A stretch of 64,000 bases of DNA, from assembly GCA_048772705.1 (NCBI GenBank), contig JBLWGC010000043.1, positions 124,001-188,000 on the forward strand. Direction: 5' to 3'. The translations under genes were made by a program, and so were the position numbers. Below are positions 8,846 to 16,895 of the stretch, piece by piece. Each line of letters starts with the position of its first letter. Position 1 is the first letter of the stretch. Source of the stretch: Leidyana gryllorum EB-2025a (lineage: Eukaryota > Apicomplexa). The notes under the pieces are model-generated. The model was given only the letters and a program-made list of their open reading frames with translations. It made no database searches and was not told where the DNA came from.

Positions 8846-8918
8846 AGGCGACGAGCTAAGATGCTTTAGCGGTCGCTCAGCGTGCGAAAGGGACTGGGAT
8901 CGATGCCCAGCCCATCGA
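8846..8918 (+). pseudogene. tRNA-Ala (AGC), degenerate
   Basis: T arm GGACTGGGATCGATGCCCAG and loop with AGC are recognisable, but the D arm is mutated and the acceptor does not pair. Confidence 0.6.
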
Positions 8919-9097
8919 AACTATATGCATCAAATCTTCGCCAGTTTGAGTACCGTTGGAGCATCAACACTGTTTGCCGAAGCCCAGCATGGATAGTAAT
9001 TTTCAAAGCACACCTCTACTTCCGGTAGGAGGGAGTCGTGGTGAGATGCCGGAAGTTTCCCACCTGTCAGTACCATAGGGAGGCAGGCTGAACAGGC

Positions 9098-9144
9098 GGC
9101 TGTCTGGTCTAGTGGTATGATCCTTCCTTGGGAGGAAGAACATT
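9098..9144 (+). pseudogene. tRNA-Pro (TGG) 5' half
   Basis: GGCTGTC acceptor, D arm and an intact anticodon hairpin (CTTCC-TTGGGAG region), then truncated before the T arm. Immediately followed by the Ile-type tRNA at 9151. Confidence 0.65.
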
Positions 9145-9150
9145 TTAACT

Positions 9151-9224
9151 GGATCTTGTAGCTCAGTCGGCAGAGCGTGTGGCTGATAACCACAAAGTCG
9201 CAGGTTCGAAACCTGCCAGAACCG
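9151..9224 (+). tRNA. tRNA-Ile (GAT)-type
   Basis: D arm TAGCTCAGTCGGCAGAGC, anticodon stem GTGGC/.CCAC with loop carrying GAT, T arm GCAGGTTCGAAACCTGC perfect. Acceptor strands have two or three mismatches. GAT is unusual for a nuclear Ile tRNA, which normally carries AAT or TAT. Confidence 0.65.
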
Positions 9225-9341
9225 GATTCTGCGGCACCCCAGACAGTGACTGCGCTGCTCTCGCAATGGCACTTGTGGTCTGCGACCCTTCACAGATGTA
9301 AGATTAGGTTTGGATCCCGCCACGTGCAGCCGTACGTACTT

Positions 9342-9414
9342 TGGACGACCTGGGCATCGATCCCAGTACCTCTCGCATGCTAAGCGAGCGCTCTACCATT
9401 TGAGCTAGTCGCCC
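9342..9414 (-). tRNA. tRNA-Ala (AGC)
   Basis: Acceptor GGGCGAC/GTCGTCC, D arm TAGCTCAAATGG, anticodon stem GCTCG/TGCGA-type with AGC, T arm CTGGGATCGATGCCCAG. Complete structure, discriminator A. Its mature 3' end (with CCA) is complementary to element K's primer-binding site at 50328-50343 over 16 nt. Confidence 0.9.
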
Positions 9415-9502
9415 TCACTGCAGACCGCATCGCATTTCTTGGTTCTCGACATAGTATGACCACTCTCTCGACTGTACCCAACGCATTGCACCACCGACAG
9501 GC

Positions 9503-9549
9503 GGCTGTTTGGTCTAGTGGTATAATTCTCCCTTCGGGCAGAACAGCCA
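9503..9549 (+). pseudogene. Mini tRNA-Pro (CGG), variable and T arms deleted
   Basis: Both acceptor strands (GGCTGTT and AACAGCC) and the CTTCGGG loop region are present, but about 25 nt covering the variable region and T arm are missing. Confidence 0.7.
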
Positions 9550-9564
9550 ACACCGCACGTCTCT

Positions 9565-9625
9565 TGAAGCCCGGCTGAGATATGCGGCTCTCACTCGCCC
9601 ATCCCGGACAGAGTTCCCGACAGCT
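9565..9625 (+). pseudogene. tRNA-Glu fragment
   Basis: Contains GATATGCGGCTCTCAC, the anticodon arm of the Glu(CTC) family, with degenerate flanks. Confidence 0.5.
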
Positions 9626-9683
9626 AAAGACGAAACCTGGGTTGTTGACTCAACACGCGGGGCTGGAACCCGATCATTTGCCT

Positions 9684-9756
9684 AGACGCTACTGCGACTC
9701 AAACCCAGAATCCCCGGTTCCGTATACCGATGCCATATCCATTCGGCCATAGCGCC
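9684..9756 (-). tRNA. tRNA-Arg (ACG)
   Basis: Acceptor GGCGCTA/TAGCGTC, D arm TGGCCGAATGGATATGGC, anticodon stem CGGT/ACCG with loop ATACGGA, T arm CTGGGTTTGAGTCGCAG (one mismatch). Near complete. Confidence 0.75.
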
Positions 9757-9871
9757 GACTAATGGAGTCGTCAAAATGGAAGTGTCTAGCGATCAAGAGA
9801 GCGCAGCAAACACCTCGATAACAGCGTTGTCCATTCCAGCAAGAGTTTCCATTCGAGACACCAGGGCATAT

Positions 9872-9942
9872 TGTTCGACCTAGGAATCGAGCCAGGTTTG
9901 CACAGCCACAACGTGGTGTCCTAACCACTAGACCCCTCGGAC
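9872..9942 (-). tRNA. tRNA-His (GTG)
   Basis: Anticodon loop TTGTGGC and the D arm are typical of His. Two acceptor mismatches and one in the anticodon stem. Sister of the ATT-anticodon copy at 113-184. Confidence 0.7.
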
Positions 9943-10152
9943 ATTTTCAGCTGAGGGATGCAACAGGAGCATCAGATGAATTTCGTGGTGAACCGAACTC
10001 CGGGTGGGACGACATCCGACCGCCGATGATTTGATACCAGCACTATTCAGATGCTGTACCAACTGACCTATTACAGGCCGCCCAAGTTCGCTGAGGTTAC
10101 ACATTCTGAGGAGACTCGATTTCAGCGACACACGCCCCTTCTCCCAGTGCGC

Positions 10153-10225
10153 GCAGCCATGGTCTAGTGGTCACGACGTCTACTTAACACGCAGAAGGTC
10201 CCGAGTTCGATCCTCGGTGGCTGTA
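10153..10225 (+). tRNA. tRNA-Val (AAC)
   Basis: Acceptor GCAGCCA/TGGCTGT, loop TTAACAC, T arm CCGAGTTCGATCCTCGG perfect. One anticodon-stem mismatch. Confidence 0.8.
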
Positions 10226-10280
10226 GCTCCCAACTTTCAGCGAGCACCAAAAAAAGACAATCTCAAGCGAAACCAATGTG

Positions 10281-10351
10281 CTTCGAGACCGGGAATCGAA
10301 CCCGGTCTTCCGCGTGACGGGCGGAAATACCAACCACTATACTATCTCGGA
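10281..10351 (-). tRNA. tRNA-Asp (GTC)
   Basis: Loop CCGTCAC, T arm with B box GGGTTCGATTCCC, acceptor 6 of 7 paired. Lies between Val(+) and Leu(+), as in the block at 11716-12091. Confidence 0.8.
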
Positions 10352-10445
10352 CGCTCTGAACACGCCGGTCTCCAACCCCAAAAGTCTTTCCATATCCAGA
10401 ATCCAAGAACAGAAAACGCGTTAAGCGGCGAGCCAACCACATTCC

Positions 10446-10525
10446 GGCAAGATGGCCGAGTGGTCTAAGGCGCTGTGTTCAGGCCGCAGTCCGAAAGGGC
10501 GTGAGTTCGAATCCCACTCTTGTCA
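10446..10525 (+). tRNA. tRNA-Leu (CAG)
   Basis: Same structure as 7778-7856; acceptor perfect with one wobble, loop TTCAGGC, one T-stem mismatch. Confidence 0.85.
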
Positions 10526-10655
10526 GCCGTTGTAGTCAGGATAACCTGCGACTGCATCCCAGCATGCTCGCACGATGGGCGGGACTACCCGCCGTGCACG
10601 TAGCACCCGGCTAACTTTTGTCGATACACCCGAGACATGATTTTCCGGCTAAGTT

Positions 10656-10727
10656 GCCTTCTTAGCTTAGGGGCAGAGCGTTCGCTTCGTAAGCGAGAAG
10701 TCGCCGGTTCGATTCCGGCAGAAGGCT
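10656..10727 (+). tRNA. tRNA-Thr (CGT)
   Basis: Acceptor GCCTTCT/AGAAGGC, anticodon stem TTCGC/GCGAG with loop TTCGTAA, T stem GCCGG/CCGGC. All stems pair. The cleanest tRNA of the array and the only Thr copy. Confidence 0.95.
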
Positions 10728-10793
10728 TTGATGCATCGATAGGCTAATAAGGAATGGCTGTCACCACGTACAAAATACACAAGATCGTGTTCT

Positions 10794-10864
10794 GCATCTG
10801 TGGTCTAGTGGAAGAGTCGCTCGTTGCCATCGAGATAACCCGTGTGCGATTCCCGACAGATGCA
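10794..10864 (+). tRNA. tRNA-Gly (GCC), B box mutated
   Basis: Acceptor GCATCTG/CAGATGC and loop TTGCCAT are kept; the T arm (CGTGTGCGATTCCC) has lost the GGTTCGA core. Confidence 0.65.
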
Positions 10865-10908
10865 AAATGATAGCATGATGAGTTTGTCGGCGGTTTCGAT
10901 TCCGACCG

Positions 10909-10981
10909 TGGGAGTGGAGAGGATCGAACTCTCGACTTCAGGATTATGAGACCTACGCGCTACCGACTGCGCTACACTCCC
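10909..10981 (-). tRNA. tRNA-Met (CAT), elongator type
   Basis: Acceptor GGGAGTG/CACTCCC, D arm TAGCGCAGTCGGTAGCGCG, loop CTCATAA (T-T at 31-39 as in other eukaryotic elongator Met), T stem GAGAG/CTCTC. Complete. Confidence 0.93.
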
Positions 10982-11057
10982 CCTCCGACTTTCTCCGAAG
11001 GATCACCCGAACCCAGAACCATGCTGCCAGGCAGGTTGGGTCAAGATACAACAAAGC

Positions 11058-11129
11058 GGGCTGTTCTGGGAATCGAACCTAGAACTTCTTCCACCCGAAG
11101 GAAGAATCAGACTACTAGACCAAACAGCC
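11058..11129 (-). tRNA. tRNA-Pro (CGG)
   Basis: Acceptor GGCTGTT/AACAGCC, loop TTCGGGT flanked by TTCC/GGAA, B box GGTTCGATTCC. Near complete. Confidence 0.85.
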
Positions 11130-11263
11130 GCCTCCCGGTCTTGCAAACCGCTGAGCACAGTCGCGAGAGTGGTCATACTATGCTGAGAATCAACAAAAAT
11201 GCGACGGGCCTGCACAACAAAATGGAAGGACCTTTGGGGTTGGAGGCCGGCGTGTTCAGAGCG

Positions 11264-11335
11264 GCCGAGATAGTCTAGTGGTTAGTATTTCCGCCTGTCA
11301 CGCGGAAGACCCGGGTTCGATTCCCGGTCTCGGAA
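11264..11335 (+). tRNA. tRNA-Asp (GTC)
   Basis: Anticodon stem TCCGC/GCGGA with loop CTGTCAC and T stem CCGGG/CCCGG are perfect. Only the first acceptor pair is off. Followed by Val(-), an inverted version of the Val-Asp block. Confidence 0.9.
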
Positions 11336-11390
11336 CACAGTTGATTTCGCTTAAGATTCTCCCCTTTGGTTCCCGCTGAAAGTTGCGAGC

Positions 11391-11463
11391 TACAGCCACC
11401 GATGATTGAACTCGGGACCTTCTGCGTGTGAAGCAGACGTCGTGACCACTAGACCATGACTGC
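11391..11463 (-). tRNA. tRNA-Val (CAC)
   Basis: Loop TTCACAC, D arm GGTCTAGTGGTCACGAC, acceptor GCAGTCA/TGGCTGT. T arm GAGTTCAATCATC has one mismatch. Confidence 0.75.
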
Positions 11464-11580
11464 ACGGAGCTTGCGGACTGGGAAACACGGCGTGTGTCTC
11501 TGGAAACACGTAACCTGATGACCTACTTGAGGGAGCGCTAGTCCGATGGCTCTTCCAACTCTTTTGGGAAGGACTGAATG

Positions 11581-11652
11581 GGTTGCGTGGTGTAGTGGTT
11601 AGCACTGGAGACTTTGAATCTCCCGACCTGGGTTCGATTACCGGCGCTACCT
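11581..11652 (+). tRNA. tRNA-Gln (TTG)
   Basis: Anticodon stem GGAGA/TCTCC with loop CTTTGAA perfect; D arm TGGTGTAGTGGTTAGCAC; acceptor GGTTGCG/CGCTACC one mismatch. Confidence 0.85.
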
Positions 11653-11715
11653 CGAAACTAGTGCTCACTACTTTGTGAAACCTGGCCAATTCTCTTGGTC
11701 TGTGGGACCTTCCGT

Positions 11716-11787
11716 GCGACCATCCTCTGGTGGTCACGGCGTCTGCTTCACATGCAGAAGCTCCCGACGTCAATCCTCGGTGGCTGT
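11716..11787 (+). pseudogene. tRNA-Val (CAC), degenerate
   Basis: Loop TTCACAT keeps CAC, but the D arm, T arm and acceptor all carry substitutions. First member of a Val-Asp-Leu block. Confidence 0.65.
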
Positions 11788-11833
11788 GGCTCGCAACTCC
11801 GCGAGAACCCAATCTTAAGCGAAACCAACTGTG

Positions 11834-11905
11834 CTCCGAGACCGGGAATCGAACCCGGGTCTTCCGCGTGACAGACGGAAATACTCACCACTTTACTATC
11901 TCCGA
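11834..11905 (-). tRNA. tRNA-Asp (GTC)
   Basis: T arm CCGGGTTCGATTCCCGG perfect, loop CTGTCAC, acceptor TCGGAGA against TCTCGGA with one mismatch, one anticodon-stem mismatch. Confidence 0.8.
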
Positions 11906-12011
11906 CGCTCGCAAACACGCCGGCCTTCAGCCTCAGACGTTTTACCAGTTTCGAGGTTCCACGTACACGAAACGCGTGGAGCGGCGAGCCAACAACACTC
12001 CGGCAACATGG

Positions 12012-12091
12012 CCGGGTGGTCTGAAGCGCTGTGTTCATGCCGCAGTTCTAAATCGCGTGGGCTCTAATCTCACGCTTGTCATGCATACTAT
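12012..12091 (+). pseudogene. tRNA-Leu body with CAT anticodon
   Basis: Aligns with Leu(CAG) along its length, but the loop reads TTCATGC (CAT) and the B box is lost (GGGCTCTAATCTC). Confidence 0.65.
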
Positions 12092-12153
12092 GTCAAAAAC
12101 CACGGAATGCTACGACGTCTGCACAGCGGGCGACTAGCTCAACGCTGGATTGT

Positions 12154-12224
12154 GCATCTGTGGTCTAGTGGTAGAATGTCTCGTTGCCACCGAGACGACC
12201 CAGGTTCGATTCCCGACAGACGCA
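12154..12224 (+). tRNA. tRNA-Gly (GCC)
   Basis: Anticodon stem TCTCG/CGAGA with loop TTGCCAC perfect; B box GGTTCGATTCC; one acceptor and two T-stem mismatches. A 14-bp tRNA-Ala 5' fragment precedes it at 12128. Confidence 0.75.
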
Positions 12225-12368
12225 GGAGGCACGCCTCAAACCGCCGTGCCAGATTAACAGAGACGCTCACAAGCTTGGTCGGCACGAGGCCGGGGCATTC
12301 TGACACTTGATGTAACAACCCCCTGACATAGAATCGAATGTGAGTTACGCGGTGGCACGGCGGTGATC

Positions 12369-12442
12369 GCTCCCCTAGCTCAGCTGGTTAGAGCATCGGC
12401 CTTATGTGCCGAAGGTCGAGGGTTCGATCCCCCCGGGGAGCC
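12369..12442 (+). tRNA. tRNA-Ile (TAT)
   Basis: Acceptor GCTCCCC/GGGGAGC and anticodon stem TCGGC/GCCGA are perfect; loop CTTATGT; T arm GAGGGTTCGATCCCCCC with one mismatch. No intron. The same loop CTTATGT occurs in the third tRNA-like module of element K's LTR. Confidence 0.85.
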
Positions 12443-12530
12443 AATCCACCCAATGACAGCCGAACGCGACCGCCGAGTACTCCAGCATTTTGACACCTAT
12501 GAGTGCCCTAGCCGGGCAGGCCGACCAGGA

Positions 12531-12640
12531 GGCTGTTTGACCTTAAGGTATCATTCTCCCTCGCTTGGAAGAACGTTGCAAGTGGGTGTTGTAGCTCAGT
12601 CGGCAGAGTCTACCCCCTAACCACTCGAGCAAGTTGTCGA
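12531..12640 (+). pseudogene. tRNA-Pro relic plus Ile/Ser chimera
   Basis: 12531-12583 is a decayed Pro 5' region. At 12585-12607 the 5' half of the Ile-type tRNA (TGTAGCTCAGTCGGCAGAG) runs directly into the inverted 5' half of tRNA-Ser(AGA) (12608-12640), marking the endpoint of an inverted duplication. Confidence 0.65.
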
Positions 12641-12692
12641 ACTGGGCATCTTGCGCCCAGTGCCGTCACATACTTTTCAGCAAGCTTGACTC

Positions 12693-12765
12693 GGACTTCT
12701 CGCGCTGCCCGAACCTGCGGTCTCCCATCAAAAGTCTTGCGCTCTACCGACGGACTTGGGGCGGC
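12693..12765 (-). pseudogene. tRNA-Lys (TTT)-like pseudogene
   Basis: Starts GCCGCCC, D arm GTCGGTAGAGCGC, loop CTTTTGA (TTT), T arm degraded. Its more decayed inverted copy is near 6448-6520. Confidence 0.6.
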
Positions 12766-13048
12766 AACGAAGCTCGGACTTAGTAACAAATTCCATTCGT
12801 ATTGATCGTTGAATCTTGGACCTTCCTCGGGTACAGGGCGAAGCTGTATCAGAGATGCACTCACTTGGTCACGCCCGGGCTCCAACCACGGACTCAGAAC
12901 TTATTAGGCTCACGCTCTGGCCGCCTGAAATACGCGGCCGCTTCAGAGTTGAGGTGAACAGTCACTAGCCGAAGGAGCCGACTGATGTGTTCAGCAAAGC
13001 CTTATGATTGGTACTTAGTGAAGAAGGTGTGCGTAGCCCTAGCTAGGT
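12766..13048. repeat. Inverted duplication arm of tRNA-array spacer
   Basis: Reverse complement of about 6170-6440, with shared stretches such as the region around TTCCATTCGTATTGATCGT and the Ile-like relic. No gene seen. Confidence 0.75.
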
Positions 13049-13344
13049 GTGACACAACCCTTAGGATTAAACTAGTGCTTTGGTAGAATTTTTGTTTTTG
13101 GATTGCATGCTATGATATGATATAGTGTTCCGGCCGGGCTAACACGAAGACACCGGGTCGACAAACACGCCCGCGTGCTTGGCACAGATTAAACTAACTT
13201 CTTTGAGTGAGCTGCAGGATGGCTAGAGATGGACTCCGAAGCAAGTCAGGGACCGATCCAGCAGAAGATCACAGCCCTTCTGTTGACCTACCAGTAGATC
13301 CGGTGGCTGATCAACCGGTAGAACTAATACCGGTCCACCATCTC
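13049..13344 (+). repeat. LTR with MARDGL leader ORF
   Basis: Proposed from TGTGACACAACC to CCGGTCCACCA. It holds a CGAAGACACCGGG half-hairpin and an ATG at 13219 whose frame (starting MARDGLRSK) matches the segment inside the solo LTR at 1895-2591. It abuts the RNase H of element D at 13345 without a visible target duplication. Left boundary uncertain. Confidence 0.55.
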
Positions 13345-14689
13345 ACAACCTTGGGTGAAAGATTTTTCAGCTTGGCTAATGTGGTCAGCGGTTTGTGGTC
13401 AGTTCGAAGCTTGAACGGCCTATTTATCAGGTAGAAGCGCCATCGTTTCAGCGCCACTTCTATGGCGTGGAGTTCTCGCTCATGGACCGGCCACTTCTGT
13501 TCTGTAAGTCCCAGCATTTTGCTGAAATGTTCAATTACCACCGTAGGTGCTCCTTCCTGTTCTTGGACTAAGGCTGCTCCGATTGCCTTATCTGAGGCAT
13601 CCGTGAGTACGACGAATGTTGCCTTCGGGTCTACCAAACCTAGTCTGAGTTGCGGGTGGAACTGTTCCGTCAGCGTTTTCCACTTGTGCTGCAGCTCGTC
13701 TGTCCATTCGACATGCTCCTTTGGCGCTTTTGCCGCTATGATCTGATGGAAGGCGGTTGTGTGCTCGGCAAATTTAGGTATGAATCGTCCATAATATGTC
13801 ATTCCACCTATTATCCGTCTCAGGTCTCTCACTGTAGTTGGTGGTTCTTTATGTCTGAACACTTCCATTCTTGTCGGGTCCGGTGTGAGCCCGTTCTTGT
13901 CCAATTTGTGTCCTATGAACTCGACTTCTGTTAAAAAGAAGGCTGACTTCTTCACGTGTAATTTCAGTTTGTGCTGTTCCAATATTTCAAGTACCTTGCG
14001 CAAGTGCGCCCTGTGGTCCTCCCAGTTCTTGCTGTAGATCAGTATATCATCTACGTACGCGAATACGTAGTGTCCGATTGCTTCTTGCAGGATCTCGGCT
14101 ATGAAGGCTACAAACGCGCCGGGGGCATTGCGTAAGCCGAAAGGTAGTACGGTATATTCGTACTTGCCAAACGGTGTCACGAACGCCGTAAGCGGTTGTG
14201 ATTCGGGTATGATCCGAATCTGGTTGTAGCCGGCCTGCATGTCAAGCTTCGTAAATACTGTGGATCCTCTCACAGACACCGCTATCTCTTCCACTCGTGC
14301 CAGTGGGTACGGATAGGCTATCGTTTTCTCATTCAATGCCTTATAGTTTACCACCAGTCTCGGTACTGGGGTATCTTTCTTCGGTACCAAGAAACATGGT
14401 GACCCCCATGGGCTCTTGGACCGCCGTATTCTCCCTGTGTTCATCATCTCCCTGATCTGTCGTTTCATCTCTATCATCCCCGTTTCCGTTGTTTGATAGG
14501 GATTCTGATTGACCGGTGCCCCATTCACACGTATTTCGAAATCGTGGAACCCTCTAGATGGAGGTAGTTCCGGGCTCGGTACAAATAGCTGGCCAAAACT
14601 CTCAGTCACCCAGCGTTCTGTAGCTGGTATTCTAATGCCAGTCGGGTCAATTTGGCTTTCTGGTACTCCGACCGCCATGCACTGTGTTG
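13345..14689 (-). pseudogene. pol: Ty3/gypsy RT and RNase H (element D)
   Basis: Open minus-strand frame of about 450 codons with no stop. RT: RRSKSPWGSPCFLVPKKD, KLDMQAGYNQIRI, LPFGLRNAPGAF and catalytic FAYVDDILIYS. RNase H: VLTDASDKAIGAAL, HERELHAIEVALKRWR and TDHKPL, ending at KVVRW where an LTR cuts it off. It is part of a polyprotein; integrase is absent. Close relatives are element N (41142-41985) and the fragment at 49500-49685. Sequence-intact but truncated, so probably dead. Confidence 0.9.
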
Positions 14690-14997
14690 TGTGACGCGGT
14701 GAGTTTAGGTTGTCCCCAGCGGTGCTACCTAGGAGCACTTTACCGTTGCGCAGGATCGTCGAGTCGAGGTTCATGTTCACAAAGGTAAAAGCACACGTGT
14801 GTCCGTGTCTCCGCCCGGCCGGCCGGCCGGTCTCCGAGACACAAACAAGCAGGGCGGATTGACCGAGGTCAAGCGCCGTCAGAAATCCGCCTTTGGCGTA
14901 GGTGGTGTCCACCGCAGAGGACTCCGTCTGCTGGATCGAGGAGTGTGGGCCGATCCAGCAGAGCAAGGGGGGTTCGGGGAGGTGTCATTCCGTTACA
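14690..14997 (-). mobile_element. Solo LTR between protease and RT of element D
   Basis: Minus orientation, TGTAACGGAATG to CGCGTCACA, flanked by a 4-bp repeat GTTG (14686-14689 and 14998-15001). It carries the hairpin (about 14793-14841, GGCCGGCCGGCCGG core) and an ATG followed by an LRNGK leader, here in frame with the downstream RT frame. Confidence 0.8.
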
Positions 14998-15430
14998 GTT
15001 GGCCATTGGCATCTGCCCCTATCATCACTCGCAACTTTGCGAATTCGTTCAGTCCTATGAGTGCGTCATATGCACTCAACGGTGCCACTCTGAAACACAT
15101 CGTTCTGAGTTGGCCTCTCCCGGTAAGTATTGCCAGTGAAAGTCTGCCTTTTGTCGTGCTCTTTCCTATGCCGTCGAGCTTCTCTTCTATTCCATCTCCG
15201 TGGCCTAGTTCATGCCTCTTGGCTGTGGCCTCACTTAGGATATTGATCTCGGCTCCTGAGTCAAGTAAGATTCTTAATGGTATCTTCTTCTTGTTCGTCA
15301 CTAAGTACCACACAACCGTTGCCGCGCTGCCACTTCCTACTCTGAATATTTCCACTTTCTGGTGTCGCTGAGCCTCCTGTACGTGTATCGCCATTTCGCT
15401 GTCGAGGCCCTCAGCTACTGGCAGCTCGGA
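14998..15430 (-). pseudogene. Ty3/gypsy protease (element D)
   Basis: Retropepsin-like domain with catalytic ILLDSGAEINILS and the C-terminal block LSAYDALIGLNEF. It processes Gag-Pol in intact elements. Its frame continues from the gag knuckle region with a shift and is cut by the solo LTR at 14997. Confidence 0.85.
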
Positions 15431-15679
15431 AAATCCTCCACTTCGATCGGTTCTATCTCCGTAGATTCGCTCATTATCCTTGGTTGGTCTGGCTCTCCCA
15501 CTATGTGGATTGCTCGTCTCTTGTTGCTGAACTTGTCCTGATGTTGTTTCCGGCTTTGGCATGCTGCTGCTAAGTGGCCGCTTCGTCCACAGTTGAAACA
15601 CAATCCTTTCTTCCTACAGACGGCCTTGTCGATTCTTCCTGATCGCATGACCATGAACACCCGTTTGCTGCTTTGTGGG
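15415..15679 (-). pseudogene. gag: Ty3/gypsy gag C-terminus with zinc knuckle (element D)
   Basis: Contains one CX2CX4HX4C knuckle (CFNCGRSGHLAAAC). The N-terminal Gag is missing, cut at 15680 by the 5' LTR of element E. Confidence 0.85.
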
Positions 15680-15893
15680 TGTAATACTGAAGAAGACTGA
15701 CGACACCGACTAGCCGAACCCAGGCCGACAGGTAAGATAGCCAGAATGTGAGGCGGTGTCTCCGTACCCGGAGACACCGGCATTTTTAGTTACACACACG
15801 TGCGATAAACCGATCTGTGAACCAACTTACCGTCAATGAACTTACGAAGCGGTAAAGGCCGATGCGCAGCTAACCGTTAAAGGAGCGGTTACA
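15680..15893 (+). repeat. 5' LTR of element E
   Basis: TGTAATACTGAAGAAG to GCGGTTACA. Contains a hairpin with 11-bp arms CGGTGTCTCCG/CGGAGACACCG (15754-15764, 15769-15779) and an ATG with LRSGK. Its first 75 bp match the 3' LTR at 24347, which pairs the two ends of element E. Confidence 0.85.
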
Positions 15894-15894
15894 C

Positions 15895-15905
15895 TGGTAG
15901 CAGTG
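15895..15905 (+). promoter_or_regulatory. Primer-binding site of element E
   Basis: TGGTAGCAGTG, 1 nt after the LTR end, complementary to an initiator-Met-type tRNA 3' end. Confidence 0.75.
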
Positions 15906-15931
15906 CATTTAGCCCAACGGTTGCCCACGAC

Positions 15932-16552
15932 ATGCCGACGGAGGATGGCAGGGCCAAAGCGACAGAAACGAAAGCCGGCACGCGAACGCCGCCAACGGAA
16001 GAGCCCAAAGGACTCACCGACGAACGACAACAGTTGATTGAAGACGTCGTACGGGTCGTACGGGCGCAAAAGGCAACAACCAACGGTCAAGCGGACACTC
16101 ACCAGGACACTAGAGCGGAACTAGCATCAAAGAAGCATACGGCCTTCGACGGTAGAGAGGCGAAAGGAGCCAGAGACTGGCTATACGGCTGTGGAGCGAA
16201 ATTCCTCGCATACGGAGTCACTGACGACTCTGCGAAGGTCAGAGCAGCTTGCGCCTTGCTGACTGGACCAGCGGCGAGATGGCTCTTACAAAAACCTTAC
16301 CTGACACAGGAGTCGTGGAACCAATTCAGCAAACTGCTGATAGCGGAATTCAATACCATCGAAACCATTGAAAACGACATGACGCGACTGCTTCGGCTCA
16401 GAAAGGAAGGATCCATGGAACAATATGTAGCACAATTCCGTGAACTCAGCAGGGGACTGGCGGACCAAGTCGAAAACCAATTTCTGGTGAACCTCTTCTT
16501 CGATGGATTACCAGTGGAGGATAGGGTGGCATTAGCACCGCAAATCTGCTAA
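15932..16552 (+). CDS. gag: Gag capsid region (element E)
   Basis: 206-residue open frame with a charged N-terminus and the conserved Ty3-type capsid core: HTAFDGREAKGARDWLYG, LLTGPAARWL, SWNQFSKLLIAEF and YVAQFRELS. It ends at TAA 16550-16552. Sequence continuing in the same direction to 16895 has a Cys/His-rich but degenerate nucleocapsid-like part in broken frames. Gag forms the intracellular particle. The upstream leader starts in the LTR but has an in-frame stop. Confidence 0.85.
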   Translation: MPTEDGRAKATETKAGTRTPPTEEPKGLTDERQQLIEDVVRVVRAQKATTNGQADTHQDTRAELASKKHTAFDGREAKGARDWLYGCGAKFLAYGVTDDSAKVRAACALLTGPAARWLLQKPYLTQESWNQFSKLLIAEFNTIETIENDMTRLLRLRKEGSMEQYVAQFRELSRGLADQVENQFLVNLFFDGLPVEDRVALAPQIC

Positions 16553-16895
16553 AATGCCGAAGTACTCTACCTTCGGGCTCTACAATACACAACAGCAATG
16601 AGAGGCGTCAAACTAAGTGCCACAGAGCACTGCTTCGCAACAGAAGGACCACAGAGGGTCGGACGCAGATGCGAGTTTACACACGAGCAATGGGTGAAAG
16701 AAAATAGATGCTCAGTGCATGGGAAATGCAGATTTCCAGAGATGACAAGAGACCTCGCCGAGAACAGGGCGGAGTAGCGAGACGAATGGACCGGACCACC
16801 CACAAGGTGTACAATACGGAGGCTCATCAGGATTTTCCAGCTACCCCGGTACTGCCCAGCCAGATAGCGGGGGAAATAACGATCGATTAAGCAGA

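Noticed and set aside
8844-8920. Functional second tRNA-Ala(AGC)
   Set aside because: D arm and acceptor do not pair; kept as pseudogene only.
12369-12442. Bacterial-type tRNA with encoded CCA
   Set aside because: The GGGGAGCCA string at the 3' end is acceptor strand plus discriminator and spacer; no N73-CCA in register.
13462-14694. Plus-strand ORFs opposite element D, and the many similar open frames opposite other pol regions
   Set aside because: They are antisense shadows of RT and RNase H frames; no independent motif or start context.
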